A DNA stretch of 64,000 nucleotides. It comes from Thereva unica (Eukaryota > Arthropoda > Insecta > Diptera > Therevidae). The stretch is from contig CATLJY010000002.1 of assembly GCA_949987705.1 (NCBI GenBank), positions 121,001 to 185,000 on the forward strand. The letters are read 5' to 3'. The notes under the pieces were generated by a model, which searched no databases, was not told the DNA's origin, and saw only the letters and a list, made by a program, of their open reading frames with translations. The first letter of the stretch is position 1. The number at the start of each line of letters is the position of its first letter. The position numbers and the translations under genes were made by a program. Positions 33,348-43,860 of this stretch are shown here, piece after piece.

Positions 33348-33352
33348 CAGTC
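33348..33352. repeat. Right target duplication CAGTC
   Basis: Pairs with 25106-25110. Confidence 0.88.
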
Positions 33353-33710
33353 ATGTAGGAAATAGTTTGAATTTTTCATGAAGTTATTATTTGTAATTTA
33401 CCAGTTCAAATAAATATCTTTTTAATTTATTACAATTGTGAATTATCATCAGATGAAACAAAGTTAATCATTTTCAAACATTTTCGTTGAAATTAATGTC
33501 TAATTTGTCACGGCACTAATTATTTGTATTCGACATTTACAGGATTTAATTAGGAGAAAATGGCTGTAAATATTATTTATTATGTTCAATGTTAATATTT
33601 GTGCTCGATACTCTTTGCTATAATGCTTCTATTCAAAACCGTGAAATATGTTAAAGTTCATATAACTATTTTCAATCGACGACTACTTTGTATGTTTACC
33701 TTAGTGTTAT
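33353..33710. other. Ancestral flank between BEL and Gypsy
   Basis: AT-rich, no gene. Joined to sequence before 25110 and after 42313 it reconstructs the empty site. Confidence 0.5.
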
Positions 33711-33721
33711 ATATATATTTT

Positions 33722-33722
<1 letters not shown>

Positions 33723-33793
<71 letters not shown>
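33723..33793. repeat. (TA)n tract inside the Gypsy 3' LTR
   Basis: Mirrors the tract at about 40904-40980 in the other LTR; the lengths differ, which accounts for most of the size difference between LTRs. Confidence 0.85.
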
Positions 33794-33794
<1 letters not shown>

Positions 33795-34004
33795 TATATC
33801 TCTCCACAATTGTTATATTATTTTTGTTATAAAAATTGTTATGTGCAACGAATTGTTATATTATAGATAGCTCACCTTACAAACTCACGAAATTGTAAGA
33901 ATAACTCACCACACTATTTCAATTTTCCTTATGATTTTATTAATATTTGTATGGTGGAAACAAACGCGAGCTTTTTCTTTTGTTTTTTTTTTTTATTAAA
34001 TTGC

Positions 34005-34560
34005 TTGGTATTAAAAACTCTAGTATTAACTAAAAACAATAAGTATGGGCCTTTTTTAAATTCACTTGTCTTAATAACTCAAGAATTAACACTATAAACT
34101 ATAAAAACTATAAGTATGGGCCTTTTTTTTAAAATTCACTTGTCTTAATAACTCAAGAATTAACAAAAAACAATAAGTATGAGCCTTTTTTAAATTCACT
34201 TGTCTTAATAAACTCTAGCATTAACTAAAAACAATAATTATGGGCCTTTTTAAAATTCACTTGTCTTAATAACTCAAGAATTAACAAAAAACAATAAGTA
34301 TGGGCCTTTTTCTAAAATTCACTTGTCTTAACAACTCAAGAATTAATTAAAAACTATTAGTATGGGCCTTTTTTTTAAAATTCACTTGTCTTAATAACTC
34401 AAGAATTAACAAAAAACGATAAGTATGAGCCTTTTTTTAAATTCACTTGTCTTAATAACCTCTAGCATTAACTAAAAACAATAAGTATGGGCCTTTTTAA
34501 AATTCACTTGTCTTAATAACTCTAGTATTAATTAAAAACTATAAATATGTGCCTTTTTTA
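34005..34560. repeat. LTR minisatellite, about 9 units of ~60-70 bp
   Basis: Each unit has AAGTATGGGCCTTTTTTAAA, TTCACTTGTCTTAATAACTC and AAGAATTAAC. The same array, with the same order of unit variants, lies at about 41195-41755 in the other LTR, so it predates this insertion. Confidence 0.9.
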
Positions 34561-35084
34561 AATTCACCCGACCGCACGTTATAAAAGTTAAAACACAACA
34601 CTTTTCTTTAGGATCCGAGGACGCGCCCGCCGCGGTTGATAGTTAATCCAATACTCCTCTTATTAATATTTCCACCCGCCGGTGGTCACGGTTAGAACAA
34701 CACTTACCGATCGATCACTCGATCCTCAGTTTTCCGAAACTTTATTTTTAAAAGTCCTTCGATTGCATTTTTCCTCCGGGCCTTCAACCTAGGTGCAAAA
34801 GTCACCTGCTGGTGCTTGACCCAAGGCTGAGGTCGCCGGCCGGAAAAACGCACCCGTCGGCTTTTCTTCAAGTGGCCTGAAACTGGCGCAATTTGCTTAC
34901 GAGCTTTTAATTTCTTTCGCAAGGCAAATTGCGCTAAATATTCTTGCCAATTTCCTTTGGCGTTTCAGGTTGCACTTGGATTTTGTGCACGGGTCATTTA
35001 CCGGCCCATGCATTTTTTATGTCAACAAAATTCCGGGTTCAAGGAATTTTGGATTTGGAAATTTAGAAATTATTAGAAATTTTC

Positions 35085-38000
35085 TTAATTTTGAGGGTTG
35101 CTCAAAATTTCTACATAACATTCCTTCCCCCCTGAAGCAAGAGAATCGCTACGGAGTAGAGTGATTCTCGTAGTTGAGATTATAAGGGAGAGGAGGGTGA
35201 ATGCAAAATCAAAAAAAAGGGTAAGATTATATGTAAATGGAGTTTTTATTAGGGGATGAAGTGGTTTGATAGTCACGAGAAATAATAGTAAATATATCGG
35301 TGGAAGGTGTAAACCAGAGGCTAGCTCTAGTTTGCCTGTGTGTGGGATATGGAGACATGAGTTGAGGTCTGCTAATTCAAGACCCGTATAATTTTTTGTT
35401 TCATTGGATAAAAGGTAGTATTGGTGGCTATTGTGTGTAGCGGCCGTTTGGGTCGTATACATTTTTTCATTTTCTTCATAAAAGGGTTTTAGACGGTTGT
35501 TGTGAACTGTTACTAGCTTCTTATTTATTTTAATTGTTGAGTTTACTGGGCTTGGGACAGCGCTCACAGTGTAGGGTCCGATCCATATTTGGGACAGTTT
35601 GTCCTTTCGCGCCTCGTTGTGTAGTAGGACCTTGTCTCCTATGTGTAGTGTTAGGGGCCGCGCCTTCCCGTCATAGTTTCCTTTGGAGCGGTTTTTACTG
35701 GCGAGTAGATTCTTACGTGCCAGTGCATATGATTTTTGCAGTTTATACCGGAGTTGATGATAATAACTCTCGTGATTGTATATAGGTTCTGGCTCTCGTT
35801 TTAAATTGGATGGGACGTCGGCTGTAAAGCCGTAGAGGCAATCCATGGGGGTTAGTTTCGTCCCCTCGTGTATACTGTTGTTGTACACGAATGCTGCTGT
35901 CCGAAGGAAATGGTCCCAGTTTTGGGGGCTCTCGTCTACGAGGGTGCGCAAGTATTCTATTAAAGGTCTGTGAGCGCGTTCTAGGGCTCCATTGGACTGA
36001 GGGTGGTATGCTGAGGTTTGGAGTTTCTTAACCTTTAAGAGCCTACACACGCTTTTGAAAAGGTCACTCAGGAAGTTTGATCCCTGGTCGGTGACTATTT
36101 GTTTTGGTATGCGATAGCGCGTGACGATTTCGTCGAAGAAAATTTGTGCTACCGTGTGAGCTTCCCCATTGGGAATGGCATACCAGTCGACGAATTTTGT
36201 TAGGTTATCCTGGAAGGTTAGGATGTACTTGTTTCCCGAATGTGTTTCTTCCAGGGGGCCTACTATGTCTAAATAGACTTTATCGAAGGGTTTTTCAGCA
36301 ATGTCCGTGATAACCATGGGCATTCGGAATTGTCTAGAGGCCTTCATGGTTTGACATTTCTTGCACCTTCTTATATAGCGAGAGATATCGCGGAACATAC
36401 GCCTCCACCAATATTTTTGGCGAATACGGTTATAGGTCTTCACGACTCCCTGGTGTCCACCGAAGGGGGAATCGTGATAATCTTTTAGGATTGTATTTAT
36501 CTCCTCCTGACTGGTAATGACCTCAACTTTCTTCTTCCCTTTGAGGTTGTTGTCTTTGGGAGGGTCTTCTGGGGTTTCATCTTCGATCTCAGGCGATTTG
36601 GGCCCTTCCTCTGAGTGGGGGGCTTCTAGAGACGTAGTTCTTTTGTCCTTTTCGTCGTCTTTCTGGTTTTGCGCCTGTGCCCTTGTGATGATGTTGCATT
36701 GCTTGGGCGTCTCTTCTTGTTTTGTTTGGAGGTGTTTTCCGGGTTGGTGAACTTGAGCTTCTACCGTGAAGGTTTTTGGCTCCTCTACGTAGTGCGGTAT
36801 ACGGCTGAGTGCATCAGCATTTGTATTATATTTTCCCGGTTTGTACTCGATAGTGTAGTCGTATTCCGACAGCTTGTGGTGGAATCTCACTAGTCGAGTA
36901 GTTGGGTCTTTGACGTTGAATACGCCTTTGAGGGGTTTATGGTCCGTGTAGACCGTAAACTTCCGACCCAATAGATAACACCTGAAGTTTTTCACAGCCC
37001 AGACTATTGCCAGCAACTCTTTCTCAATGGTGGAGTAGTTGCGTTCTGCCTTGTTTAGGGTGCGGCTTGCGTAGGCAATAGGCTGGTCTTTTCCTACTTC
37101 TCCCTGAGAGAGCACTGCTCCGAGTGCCTCACTGCTCGCATCCGTTGTCAAGTTAAACGGCTTGTCGAAATCTGGATAGATTAGCAGTGGGGGGGATACT
37201 AAATTATTTTTTATTTGTTGGAGTGCGTCTTCACACTTTGGTGTCCAAGAAAACTTTACGCCTTTGCGTAGAAGGTTCGTTAAGGGACGGACTGTTTTTG
37301 AAAAATCTGGGACGAATTTTCGGTAGTAATTGGCAAGGCCTAAGAACGATTGCACTTGCCTGATAGTCCGTGGGGCAGGGAACTTCTGGACGCATTCCGT
37401 TTTTCGTGGGTCTGGCAGAGCTCCTTTCTCTGAGCAAACGTGACCCAAATAAACAACTTCTTTTCGGAGGAATTGGCACTTCTCTGGTTGTAATTTGAGG
37501 TTATTTTCCCTCAACCGGTCGAAGACTCTCCGAAGTTTAGTATTATGGTCCTCAAGGTTTTTACCGTAGATGACGATATCATCCAGGTAGACAAAACATT
37601 CGAGGCCTTGCAGGCCTGTGAGGACATAGTTCATGAGCCGTTGGAACGTAGCCGGGGCTCCTTTTAGCCCGAACGGCATACGTTTGAACTCGTAGTGGCC
37701 GTAGTTTGTGCTGAAGGCTGTTTTAGCGCGATCTTGTGGTTCCACAAGTACTTGGTGGTAACCACTGGCCAAGTCGAGGGTAGTGAAATATCTTGAGTGA
37801 CCGAGTTGGTCTAGAATATCCTCGATTCGTGGCAGGGGAAATGCGTCGCCTATGGTTTTTTCGTTGACTTTTCGGAAGTCGACAACTACTCGCCACTTCT
37901 TCTCTCCATTAGGGCCCGCTTTTTTGGGGACCACTAATAAGGGTGAGTTCCATGGGCTCTTACTGGGTTGGACTATGTCGTTGTCCAACATTTCTTCTAA

Positions 38001-39467
38001 CTGTTCATTGATTACCTGCCTTTGTGTCTCGGGCAGCCTGTACATTTTTTGGTTAATGATTTGGTCGTAGATCATTGGAATTTCGTGGGAGATAGCGTAT
38101 GTGTAGGTGAGCTTATCTCCCTTTAAGTGGAATATGTCTGCGTATTCGTGACATAGTTCCTTTATGGACCTCTTCTCTTCGGTCGTTAGTGGATGATCAA
38201 GGTTGAGCTCCTCGTCCACTTTTTGAATGCGCTGTGCACGCTCTTGGTCGTCCGGGTCTTCATAGTCCGGGAATATGTGTCTAATGTGTAATAGGTTGGC
38301 GGCTTCCTGGTCACTGCTCTTGTGACCCCGTTTTAATTTGACCCCTAGTTTTTTCTGCCATTTGCGGCTTGTTTTGAGCGGTGGGGTGCCGGTTTTGGTT
38401 ACCGGTCTTCCGCACTCGCCGTCGTCTTTTTTGACAAAGAGCCTTGGGCTAGAACTTGCAGGGTTTGAATTGAGTGGTATTGTAGAGTAGCCATTTGTGG
38501 GGACGAGCGTTAGAGTTAGGCTCGTTAGGGCTACTGGATAGTTGTTAGCATTGAGGAGGCCAACAAATACTCTTTGGTTTCCAGAAGGTAAGAGGGCATT
38601 CGCGAGGAATACTCCCTCGCAGGGCTCTTGAGCTTTACAGAGCATTTCTTCCTCTAAACTTAATGGTATTGGTACCACCATCTGAGACCGGCCTGGGATA
38701 CAAATAGATTCCGTTAGGATTACCTTTTGTCTTAGGTCTTCATTGGTCTCGAAACCGTTTAGGTTGTTATCTAACTTTGATCCATCTTGAGATTGGCAGC
38801 TTGTACTCCCTTCGGAGGGTACTTGGGAGACACCACCGGGGGTCGTCTCGGCTTCTACGAGCTGAGACTCCCTGGTTTGGGTTTGCTCCTGCTGCTCTCT
38901 AGGATTCGGTTTGGTAGTTTTGGTTTGTAAAGGAAAGGTCATTTCTTCCGGATTAATTTCCGTGCGAGGAAATCGCAATATTTTGTTGGGACCCTCAACG
39001 TTGCAGTGCTGGGAGAGGAAGTCGTTTCCTAGAAGGCCATCTTTGGGAATCTCTGGCATGTTCTGCACTATTTGGAAAGTGCAAGGAATTGGAGTTTTCA
39101 AATTGAAATTTCCTTGGCAACTTCCGAGAGTATTCCCTTTACCGTATGGCGTTTCTAGCGTGCACTTTTGAGAAGGGTTTATGGTGACATTTTGTCGAAG
39201 CTTATTCTTTTTTAGTATTGTAACCTCAGAGCCTGTATCCACCACTAGTTGTGTTTTGCCGTTGAGGCTTATGTCGAGCGGAAGAGTTACTAGTGGGTTT
39301 GTACCAGTTGAGGCCTGAGGTCCCCCATTTGGTTTATTGTTAATGTTTAATGTCGGGCCGGGGGTATTTGGTCCGACTCTGGGAAGTTTCCCGATTGTGA
39401 GTTCTCCCATCGCTGTCTTTGTCGACAGTCTTCTGCCTGGTGGCCCCGCCTTCCGCAGAAATCGCAT
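35085..39467 (-). CDS. Ty3/Gypsy pol: protease, RT, RNase H, integrase
   Basis: An open frame of up to 1460 codons. Protease: LVVDTGSEVTIL near residue 77. RT: PLLVVPKKAGPNGEKKWRVV, FTTLDLASGYHQVLV, RMPFGLKGAPATFQRLM and the catalytic YLDD at 627-630 (about 37578-37589). RNase H: LTTDASSEALGAVLSQ, STIEKELLAIVWAV and VYTDHKPLKGVF. Integrase: GGHQGVVKTYNRI and CKKCQTMK (HHCC), then YLDIVGPL, IVTDQGSNFLSDLF and HPQSNGALERAHRPLI with all three catalytic acids. It lies in the -1 frame relative to gag and overlaps its end, so it is probably made by frameshifting at 39386-39392; the first ATG is unlikely to be the real start. The C-terminus runs through the purine tract into the LTR. Confidence 0.95.
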   Translation of the reverse strand: MRFLRKAGPPGRRLSTKTAMGELTIGKLPRVGPNTPGPTLNINNKPNGGPQASTGTNPLVTLPLDISLNGKTQLVVDTGSEVTILKKNKLRQNVTINPSQKCTLETPYGKGNTLGSCQGNFNLKTPIPCTFQIVQNMPEIPKDGLLGNDFLSQHCNVEGPNKILRFPRTEINPEEMTFPLQTKTTKPNPREQQEQTQTRESQLVEAETTPGGVSQVPSEGSTSCQSQDGSKLDNNLNGFETNEDLRQKVILTESICIPGRSQMVVPIPLSLEEEMLCKAQEPCEGVFLANALLPSGNQRVFVGLLNANNYPVALTSLTLTLVPTNGYSTIPLNSNPASSSPRLFVKKDDGECGRPVTKTGTPPLKTSRKWQKKLGVKLKRGHKSSDQEAANLLHIRHIFPDYEDPDDQERAQRIQKVDEELNLDHPLTTEEKRSIKELCHEYADIFHLKGDKLTYTYAISHEIPMIYDQIINQKMYRLPETQRQVINEQLEEMLDNDIVQPSKSPWNSPLLVVPKKAGPNGEKKWRVVVDFRKVNEKTIGDAFPLPRIEDILDQLGHSRYFTTLDLASGYHQVLVEPQDRAKTAFSTNYGHYEFKRMPFGLKGAPATFQRLMNYVLTGLQGLECFVYLDDIVIYGKNLEDHNTKLRRVFDRLRENNLKLQPEKCQFLRKEVVYLGHVCSEKGALPDPRKTECVQKFPAPRTIRQVQSFLGLANYYRKFVPDFSKTVRPLTNLLRKGVKFSWTPKCEDALQQIKNNLVSPPLLIYPDFDKPFNLTTDASSEALGAVLSQGEVGKDQPIAYASRTLNKAERNYSTIEKELLAIVWAVKNFRCYLLGRKFTVYTDHKPLKGVFNVKDPTTRLVRFHHKLSEYDYTIEYKPGKYNTNADALSRIPHYVEEPKTFTVEAQVHQPGKHLQTKQEETPKQCNIITRAQAQNQKDDEKDKRTTSLEAPHSEEGPKSPEIEDETPEDPPKDNNLKGKKKVEVITSQEEINTILKDYHDSPFGGHQGVVKTYNRIRQKYWWRRMFRDISRYIRRCKKCQTMKASRQFRMPMVITDIAEKPFDKVYLDIVGPLEETHSGNKYILTFQDNLTKFVDWYAIPNGEAHTVAQIFFDEIVTRYRIPKQIVTDQGSNFLSDLFKSVCRLLKVKKLQTSAYHPQSNGALERAHRPLIEYLRTLVDESPQNWDHFLRTAAFVYNNSIHEGTKLTPMDCLYGFTADVPSNLKREPEPIYNHESYYHQLRYKLQKSYALARKNLLASKNRSKGNYDGKARPLTLHIGDKVLLHNEARKDKLSQIWIGPYTVSAVPSPVNSTIKINKKLVTVHNNRLKPFYEENEKMYTTQTAATHNSHQYYLLSNETKNYTGLELADLNSCLHIPHTGKLELASGLHLPPIYLLLFLVTIKPLHPLIKTPFTYNLTLFFDFAFTLLSLIISTTRITLLRSDSLASGGKECYVEILSNPQN
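35121..35134 (-). other. Gypsy polypurine tract
   Basis: On the minus strand CAGGGGGGAAGGAA abuts the TG of the 3' LTR. Confidence 0.85.
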
Positions 39468-40621
39468 GTGTGGCGTATGTTGAATACTCGGCGATTGTTG
39501 TTGCTTACCTGGTTTTGATTATGTGGCGGTTGTGAACGGGGCAGTGATTGTTGTTGATTATTTTGCTGATAAGTATTATTATATTGTGATGGTCTACCGC
39601 CATTATTGTTATTGGGGCGCTGTTCAGGGAAACGACCGTTATTAGGGAAGTTCGGTCATGAGCGCTCTGGTTTATTAACTAATTCCTGATAAGTTTCCCT
39701 AGGCCAATAAATGCGGTTGAGGAGCTTTTCGGCTTCCTCGAAGTTTGCTGGCTGACTTGAGGCTATTAGTTGGTATGCGTCGCCTCGAAGTCTGGTAGGG
39801 AGAATCTGAATAAATGCCTCTTTTTCCGTTTCTGAAAGGCATTGTAGAACTCTACGACAACAGCCTATGAACATTTGCAGCTCGGTCGTCAGGGTCGGAC
39901 TTTGTCCGCCAGAAAATAGTGGGACCAGCTGTGCTGTTATTTTGGCGACTTTCAGGTACTCGTCTGCCATTGCTGTGTCTAGTAGGAATTCCTTTTTCTC
40001 CCTTACTGTATGGTCTTTTTGATTTTCGTATAGGGTAAGGTCCTTCTCGGAGTCTGTGAGGGACACGCTTACCCAATTCAGAAGATCCTCTGTAAGGCTA
40101 TCGGTAGGCGGCTGGGTGTCGTCGGCTTCACAATTTTTTTCACTTAATTCTAAATATTCTAAATTTTCTATACTATGGCTTTCGCCTTGAAGAGGGCGCT
40201 CGAGGGACTGAAATTTAATTAAATCCTCTCTAAATTTGAGGGTGCCCTGCTTTAGGTTTTCGATTTGTGTCAGGCGGCTTTCGCGAGTTCTTTTTGTTTC
40301 TCGTTCTACTGCCTGACACGCGGTGATATTTATATCACCTGTTTCGAGCGCTCTCTTCAAAATTGTATCTAAACTTAACTTAAAACCTACTTGCTGTTTC
40401 GCTGGGTTTCCTAGGATAGTGCCGCTTCTCAGCTTCCTTGGTGATTCTGCTGCAGTTGTGGGTGTTGAAGTGCTGCCTGCCTGTTGGGGTTGAGGGCTGA
40501 TTTCGTTGGACCCTGGGGTTGTTGGAGGGCCTGTTGTTAGTTGATTATCCCTCGGTGGGGGAGTTTCTAGGTGATGGTTGTCCCCTGGTTGGCCCTCTGA
40601 CATAGGGCGTATCCTGGGCAC
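39347..40621 (-). CDS. Ty3/Gypsy gag with in-frame TGA
   Basis: Starts with ATG at 40621, about 260 bp inside the 5' LTR, and would run 424 codons but for TGA at 39656-39658. The N-terminal third is rich in P, T, S and Q (QPQQAGSTSTPTTAAESPRK). The middle has capsid-like sequence (LTTELQMFIGCCRRVLQ, PTRLRGDAYQLIAS). After the TGA the same frame gives an N/Q-rich stretch and a single zinc knuckle, CDFCGRRGHQAEDC (C-x2-C-x4-H-x4-C), which should bind RNA. The end overlaps pol by about 120 bp in a different frame. The TGA may be a recent mutation, an assembly error or a readthrough codon; the first is the simplest. Confidence 0.88.
39386..39392 (-). promoter_or_regulatory. Candidate -1 ribosomal frameshift site GGGAAAC
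   Basis: In the gag frame the bases read G GGA AAC, the X-XXY-YYZ pattern; after a one-base slip they read GGG AAA in the pol frame. Eight bases downstream, GTCGG pairs with CCGAC, extended across one mismatch by CC with GG, closing a loop of about ten bases. Gag stops at TAA 37 bp past the heptamer (39347-39349). Position, phase, spacer and stem all fit a gag-pol signal; function is inferred. Confidence 0.78.
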
Positions 40622-40861
40622 GGATGAAGCCCGCGAAAGTCCCTCGCTGATAAAAACTTAGGGGGGTAAATGCGTGCTCGCCTGGAGCAGAGGCACCTAC
40701 AGATGATTACCCCCGAGCGTTGATTCGTGGAGGATCTGGGATATTTTACGCGCCGTAGCTGCAGACGCTAACACTGCCCCCAAGTCAGGCTCAGCCTTGG
40801 GTTGATGGTCAAAGGAGCCTAGACCAGCAGTATTAACACCTTTGTTAGTTAGCGCACCCAG

Positions 40862-40879
40862 ATCCTACCGGCTGCGCCA
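40862..40879 (-). other. Gypsy primer-binding site
   Basis: On the minus strand TGGCGCAGCCGGTAGGAT follows the LTR after two bases. The tRNA was not identified. Confidence 0.78.
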
Positions 40880-40882
40880 ATT

Positions 40883-40899
40883 TGTTATATATATATTTT

Positions 40900-40982
<83 letters not shown>

Positions 40983-42313
40983 TATATCTCTCCACAATTG
41001 TTATATTATTTTTGTTATAAAAATTGTTATGTGCAACGAATTGTTATATTATAGATAGCTCACCTTACAAACTCACGAAATTGTAAGAATAACTCACCAC
41101 ACTATTTCAATTTTCCTTATGATTTTATTAATATTTGTATGGTGGAAACAAACGCGAGCTTTTTCTTTTGTTTTTTTTTTTTTTATTAAATTGCTTGGTA
41201 TTAAAAACTCTAGTATTAACTAAAAACAATAAGTATGGGCCTTTTTTAAATTCACTTGTCTTAATAACTCAAGAATTAACACTATAAACTATAAAAACTA
41301 TAAGTATGGGCCTTTTTTTTAAAATTCACTTGTCTTAATAACTCAAGAATTAACAAAAAACAATAAGTATGAGCCTTTTTTAAATTCACTTGTCTTAATA
41401 AACTCTAGCATTAACTAAAAACAATAAGTATGGGCCTTTTTAAAATTCACTTGTCTTAATAACTCAAGAATTAACAAAAAACAATAAGTATGGGCCTTTT
41501 TCTAAAATTCACTTGTCTTAACAACTCAAGAATTAATTAAAAACTATAAGTATGGGCCTTTTTTTAAAATTCACTTGTCTTAATAACTCAAGAATTAACA
41601 AAAAACGATAGGTATGAGCCTTTTTTTAAATTCACTTGTCTTAATAACCTCTAGCATTAACTAAAAACAATAAGTATGGGCCTTTTTAAAATTCACTTGT
41701 CTTAATAACTCTAGTATTAATTAAAAACTATAAATATGTGCCTTTTTTAAATTCACCCGACCGCACGTTATAAAAGTTAAAACACAACACTTTTCTTTAG
41801 GATCCGAGGACGCGCCCGCCGCGGTTGATAGTTAATCCAATACTCCTCTTATTAATATTTCCACCCGCCGGTGGTCACGGTTAGAACAACACTTACCGAT
41901 CGATCACTCGATCGATCCTCAGTTTTCCGAAACTTTATTTTTAAAAGTCCTTCGATTGCATTTTTCCTCCGGGCCTTCAACCTAGGTGCAAAAGTCACCT
42001 GCTGGTGCTTGACCCAAGGCTGAGGTCGCCGGCCGGAAAAACGCACCCGTCGGCTTTTCTTCAAGTGGCCTGAAACTGGCGCAATTTGCTTACGAGCTTT
42101 TAATTTCTTTCGCAAGGCAAATTGCGCTAAATATTCTTGCCAATTTCCTTTGGCGTTTCAGGTTGCACTTGGATTTTGTGCACGGGTCATTTACCGGCCC
42201 GTGCATTTTTTATGTCAACAAAATTCCGGGTTCAAGGAATTTTGGATTTGGAAATTTAGAAATTATTAGAAATTTTCTTAATTTTGAGGGTTGCTCAAAA
42301 TTTCTACATAACA
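40883..42313 (-). repeat. Gypsy 5' LTR, about 1431 bp
   Basis: Pairs with 33715-35120. Visible differences include a 4-base insertion of CGAT near 41909 and single changes near 41426, 41548, 41611 and 42201, plus TA-tract length. Confidence 0.93.
41195..41755. repeat. LTR minisatellite, second copy
   Basis: Same array as 34005-34560, with few differences between the two. Confidence 0.9.
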
Positions 42314-42484
42314 TTAGCACTTTCCATTTCATCTCAGTGCCAATTGAAAATATACAAGTGGCTTTTATTAGCATCGAGACAAGAGTTTATTGTCGGGAGG
42401 ATATCGATTTTTTATAGAAAATATTGTTAACTGTCAAGATATCTTGCCGAAATTCTGAAGTCGTTGTGAAGTAGGAGCCAATAT
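42314..42484. other. Flank right of Gypsy
   Basis: Begins with the TTAG duplication; no coding signal. Confidence 0.5.
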
Positions 42485-42960
42485 AATTGTTAGCCGGATG
42501 TTAGAAATAGTAATTGTTTGAAGCCAAAGCAATGCTCCTCAAAATGGCCCAGTATTTGATCCCAGCCTTTTTTAACCGGTAGTGCATTAATGTTGAGGAG
42601 GAACCATTCTTGCCAGGTTTTCTTCGGTGCCGATCGCTGGATTCTCCAGTCTGCGGGAAGGTCTCGCCAGAGAAGTTTACGTGGCAAGCGGTTATCATCC
42701 ATTCGGCAAACGTGTCCAAACCACTGTAGTCAAAGTTTTTGGTATTTTTTCTTCGATCAGTGTCTGCTGATCACACCTCTGTCTAACTGTTTCGTTCCGA
42801 AAGCGATCGTGGCTTTCTTGACTCCCGGTTTGAGCAGTGTCCACGTTTCCGATCCTTAAAGAAGAATTGGAACGATCAACGTTCGGTAAAGGCGTATAGT
42901 TGTTTTAAAACCTCGTGACATCCCGCGCATGTTCCCCAGCTAAGCTCTTAAAAATGTTTA
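42485..42960 (-). pseudogene. RTE-like LINE RT C-terminus, decayed
   Basis: Read downward from 42930: RLYRTLIVPILL, a stop in place of the usual Y, then GSETWTLLKP. After a frame change come RFRNETVRQRCDQQTLIEE, FGHVCRMDDNRLPRKLLWRD and KKTWQEWF. This follows the C-terminal order seen in the open copy at 51258-52670 (LYKTVIRPVLCYGSETW, then LAGHVIRMNDNRIPKRLM). At least two frameshifts and a stop are visible. Confidence 0.7.
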
Positions 42961-43614
42961 AAAGTTCAGACACAAGCTTCAGTTAACTCCTCCTATCAAA
43001 TCACTTGCTGCCATGTAATCAGTCGCGACTGCGTATTGCTACCGGGAGGTGTATCTTTCTGGGACTTCAATGATTATTTAAAAAATTTACAAATTATGAC
43101 TGAAAAACACCCGTTTTTATATATTTTTTTTTTATTTTAAGGTTATTATATTTTACACATATGCTACAGAAATAATTTGTAGTAATTTCTACTAAAAAAT
43201 ACGAAATTTGTGTTTTTATCACTTTGATTACTAGATTGTTGACATTTCCTGCCAGTCGCATACGCGCTTCTGCCCGGGGAGGTTGTGTTGCTTGCGACTG
43301 CGGGGAACTGTCGGTTTATGAATGAAAACGCTCATTTATTCAATGGAATTTTTTTCAGCATTTTTTTTTTAAATTATTTTAAATTTAGAAATGAGAAATA
43401 TTTCGCATAATTAAATTAAAATTATGCTTATGTTGAATAAACTGCCTTTGTTGAGCAGGGGCTTTACATGTATTTAAAAGCTCTGCTCAACACATAGAAA
43501 GATAAATTAACTTTATTCATTCGGCATGCGCGCATCCCTTCCCAAATTATTTTGTTGAGTTTTTTCAGTGTTTGTTGCCGTTTTAACTAAAAAGAGGGGA
43601 AATGATAGAACATT
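42961..43614. other. Insertion splitting the RTE-like fragment
   Basis: About 650 bp of AT-rich sequence separates two colinear RT fragments. It contains no frame or clear terminal repeat that I can name. Confidence 0.35.
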
Positions 43615-43860
43615 ATTTATAAAATTTGGCAACGAGGTGCGCAGAACTGCTCAAATTTTTTGTGTCACGGAGTTTGAAAAATTCTATACATACTTTCGTT
43701 TCGCTGGCAATATTTGTTCGTTTCCATATGCAGTACTTGAGCGAGTCGAATGTTGCTGTTGCCTGGCGGATGCGGCTGTGAACGTCGGCCATCGATGCTA
43801 CTTTCGTTTCCTCAACCAATGGTCCCAAATATTTGAACATATAATATTTTAAAGGTACAA
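43615..43860 (-). pseudogene. RTE-like LINE RT fragment, upstream part
   Basis: Reads FKYLGPLVEETKVASMADVH, RIRQATATFDSLKYCIWKRT and ETKVCIEF. This is the segment preceding the LYRTLIVP region, so with 42485-42960 it makes one interrupted copy. Confidence 0.65.

Larger units (their letters stand above)
33715..35120 (-). repeat. Gypsy 3' LTR, about 1406 bp
   Basis: On the minus strand it begins TGTTATGTAGAAATTTTGAG and ends in a TA tract then ...ATATAACA. It contains the 60-70-bp minisatellite at about 34005-34560. Confidence 0.93.
33715..42313 (-). mobile_element. Nearly intact Ty3/Gypsy LTR retrotransposon (8.6 kb)
   Basis: LTRs at 33715-35120 and 40883-42313 enclose gag and pol on the minus strand. 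TTAG flanks both ends (33711-33714 and 42314-42317), matching the 4-bp duplication expected of Gypsy integrase. Primer-binding site and purine tract are at the right places. Pol is open for 1460 codons. The only lesion I see is an in-frame TGA in gag (39656-39658). No env-like frame is present between integrase and the 3' LTR. LTR differences are few apart from TA-tract length. Confidence 0.95.

Noticed and set aside
35085..35530. Possible env-like segment at the end of Gypsy pol, with hydrophobic stretches
   Set aside because: It is the pol C-terminus running toward the LTR; no separate frame, signal peptide or typical envelope organisation.
40862..40882. Possible tRNA gene near CGGCTGCGCCA
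   Set aside because: It is the complement of a retrotransposon primer-binding site; no cloverleaf is present.
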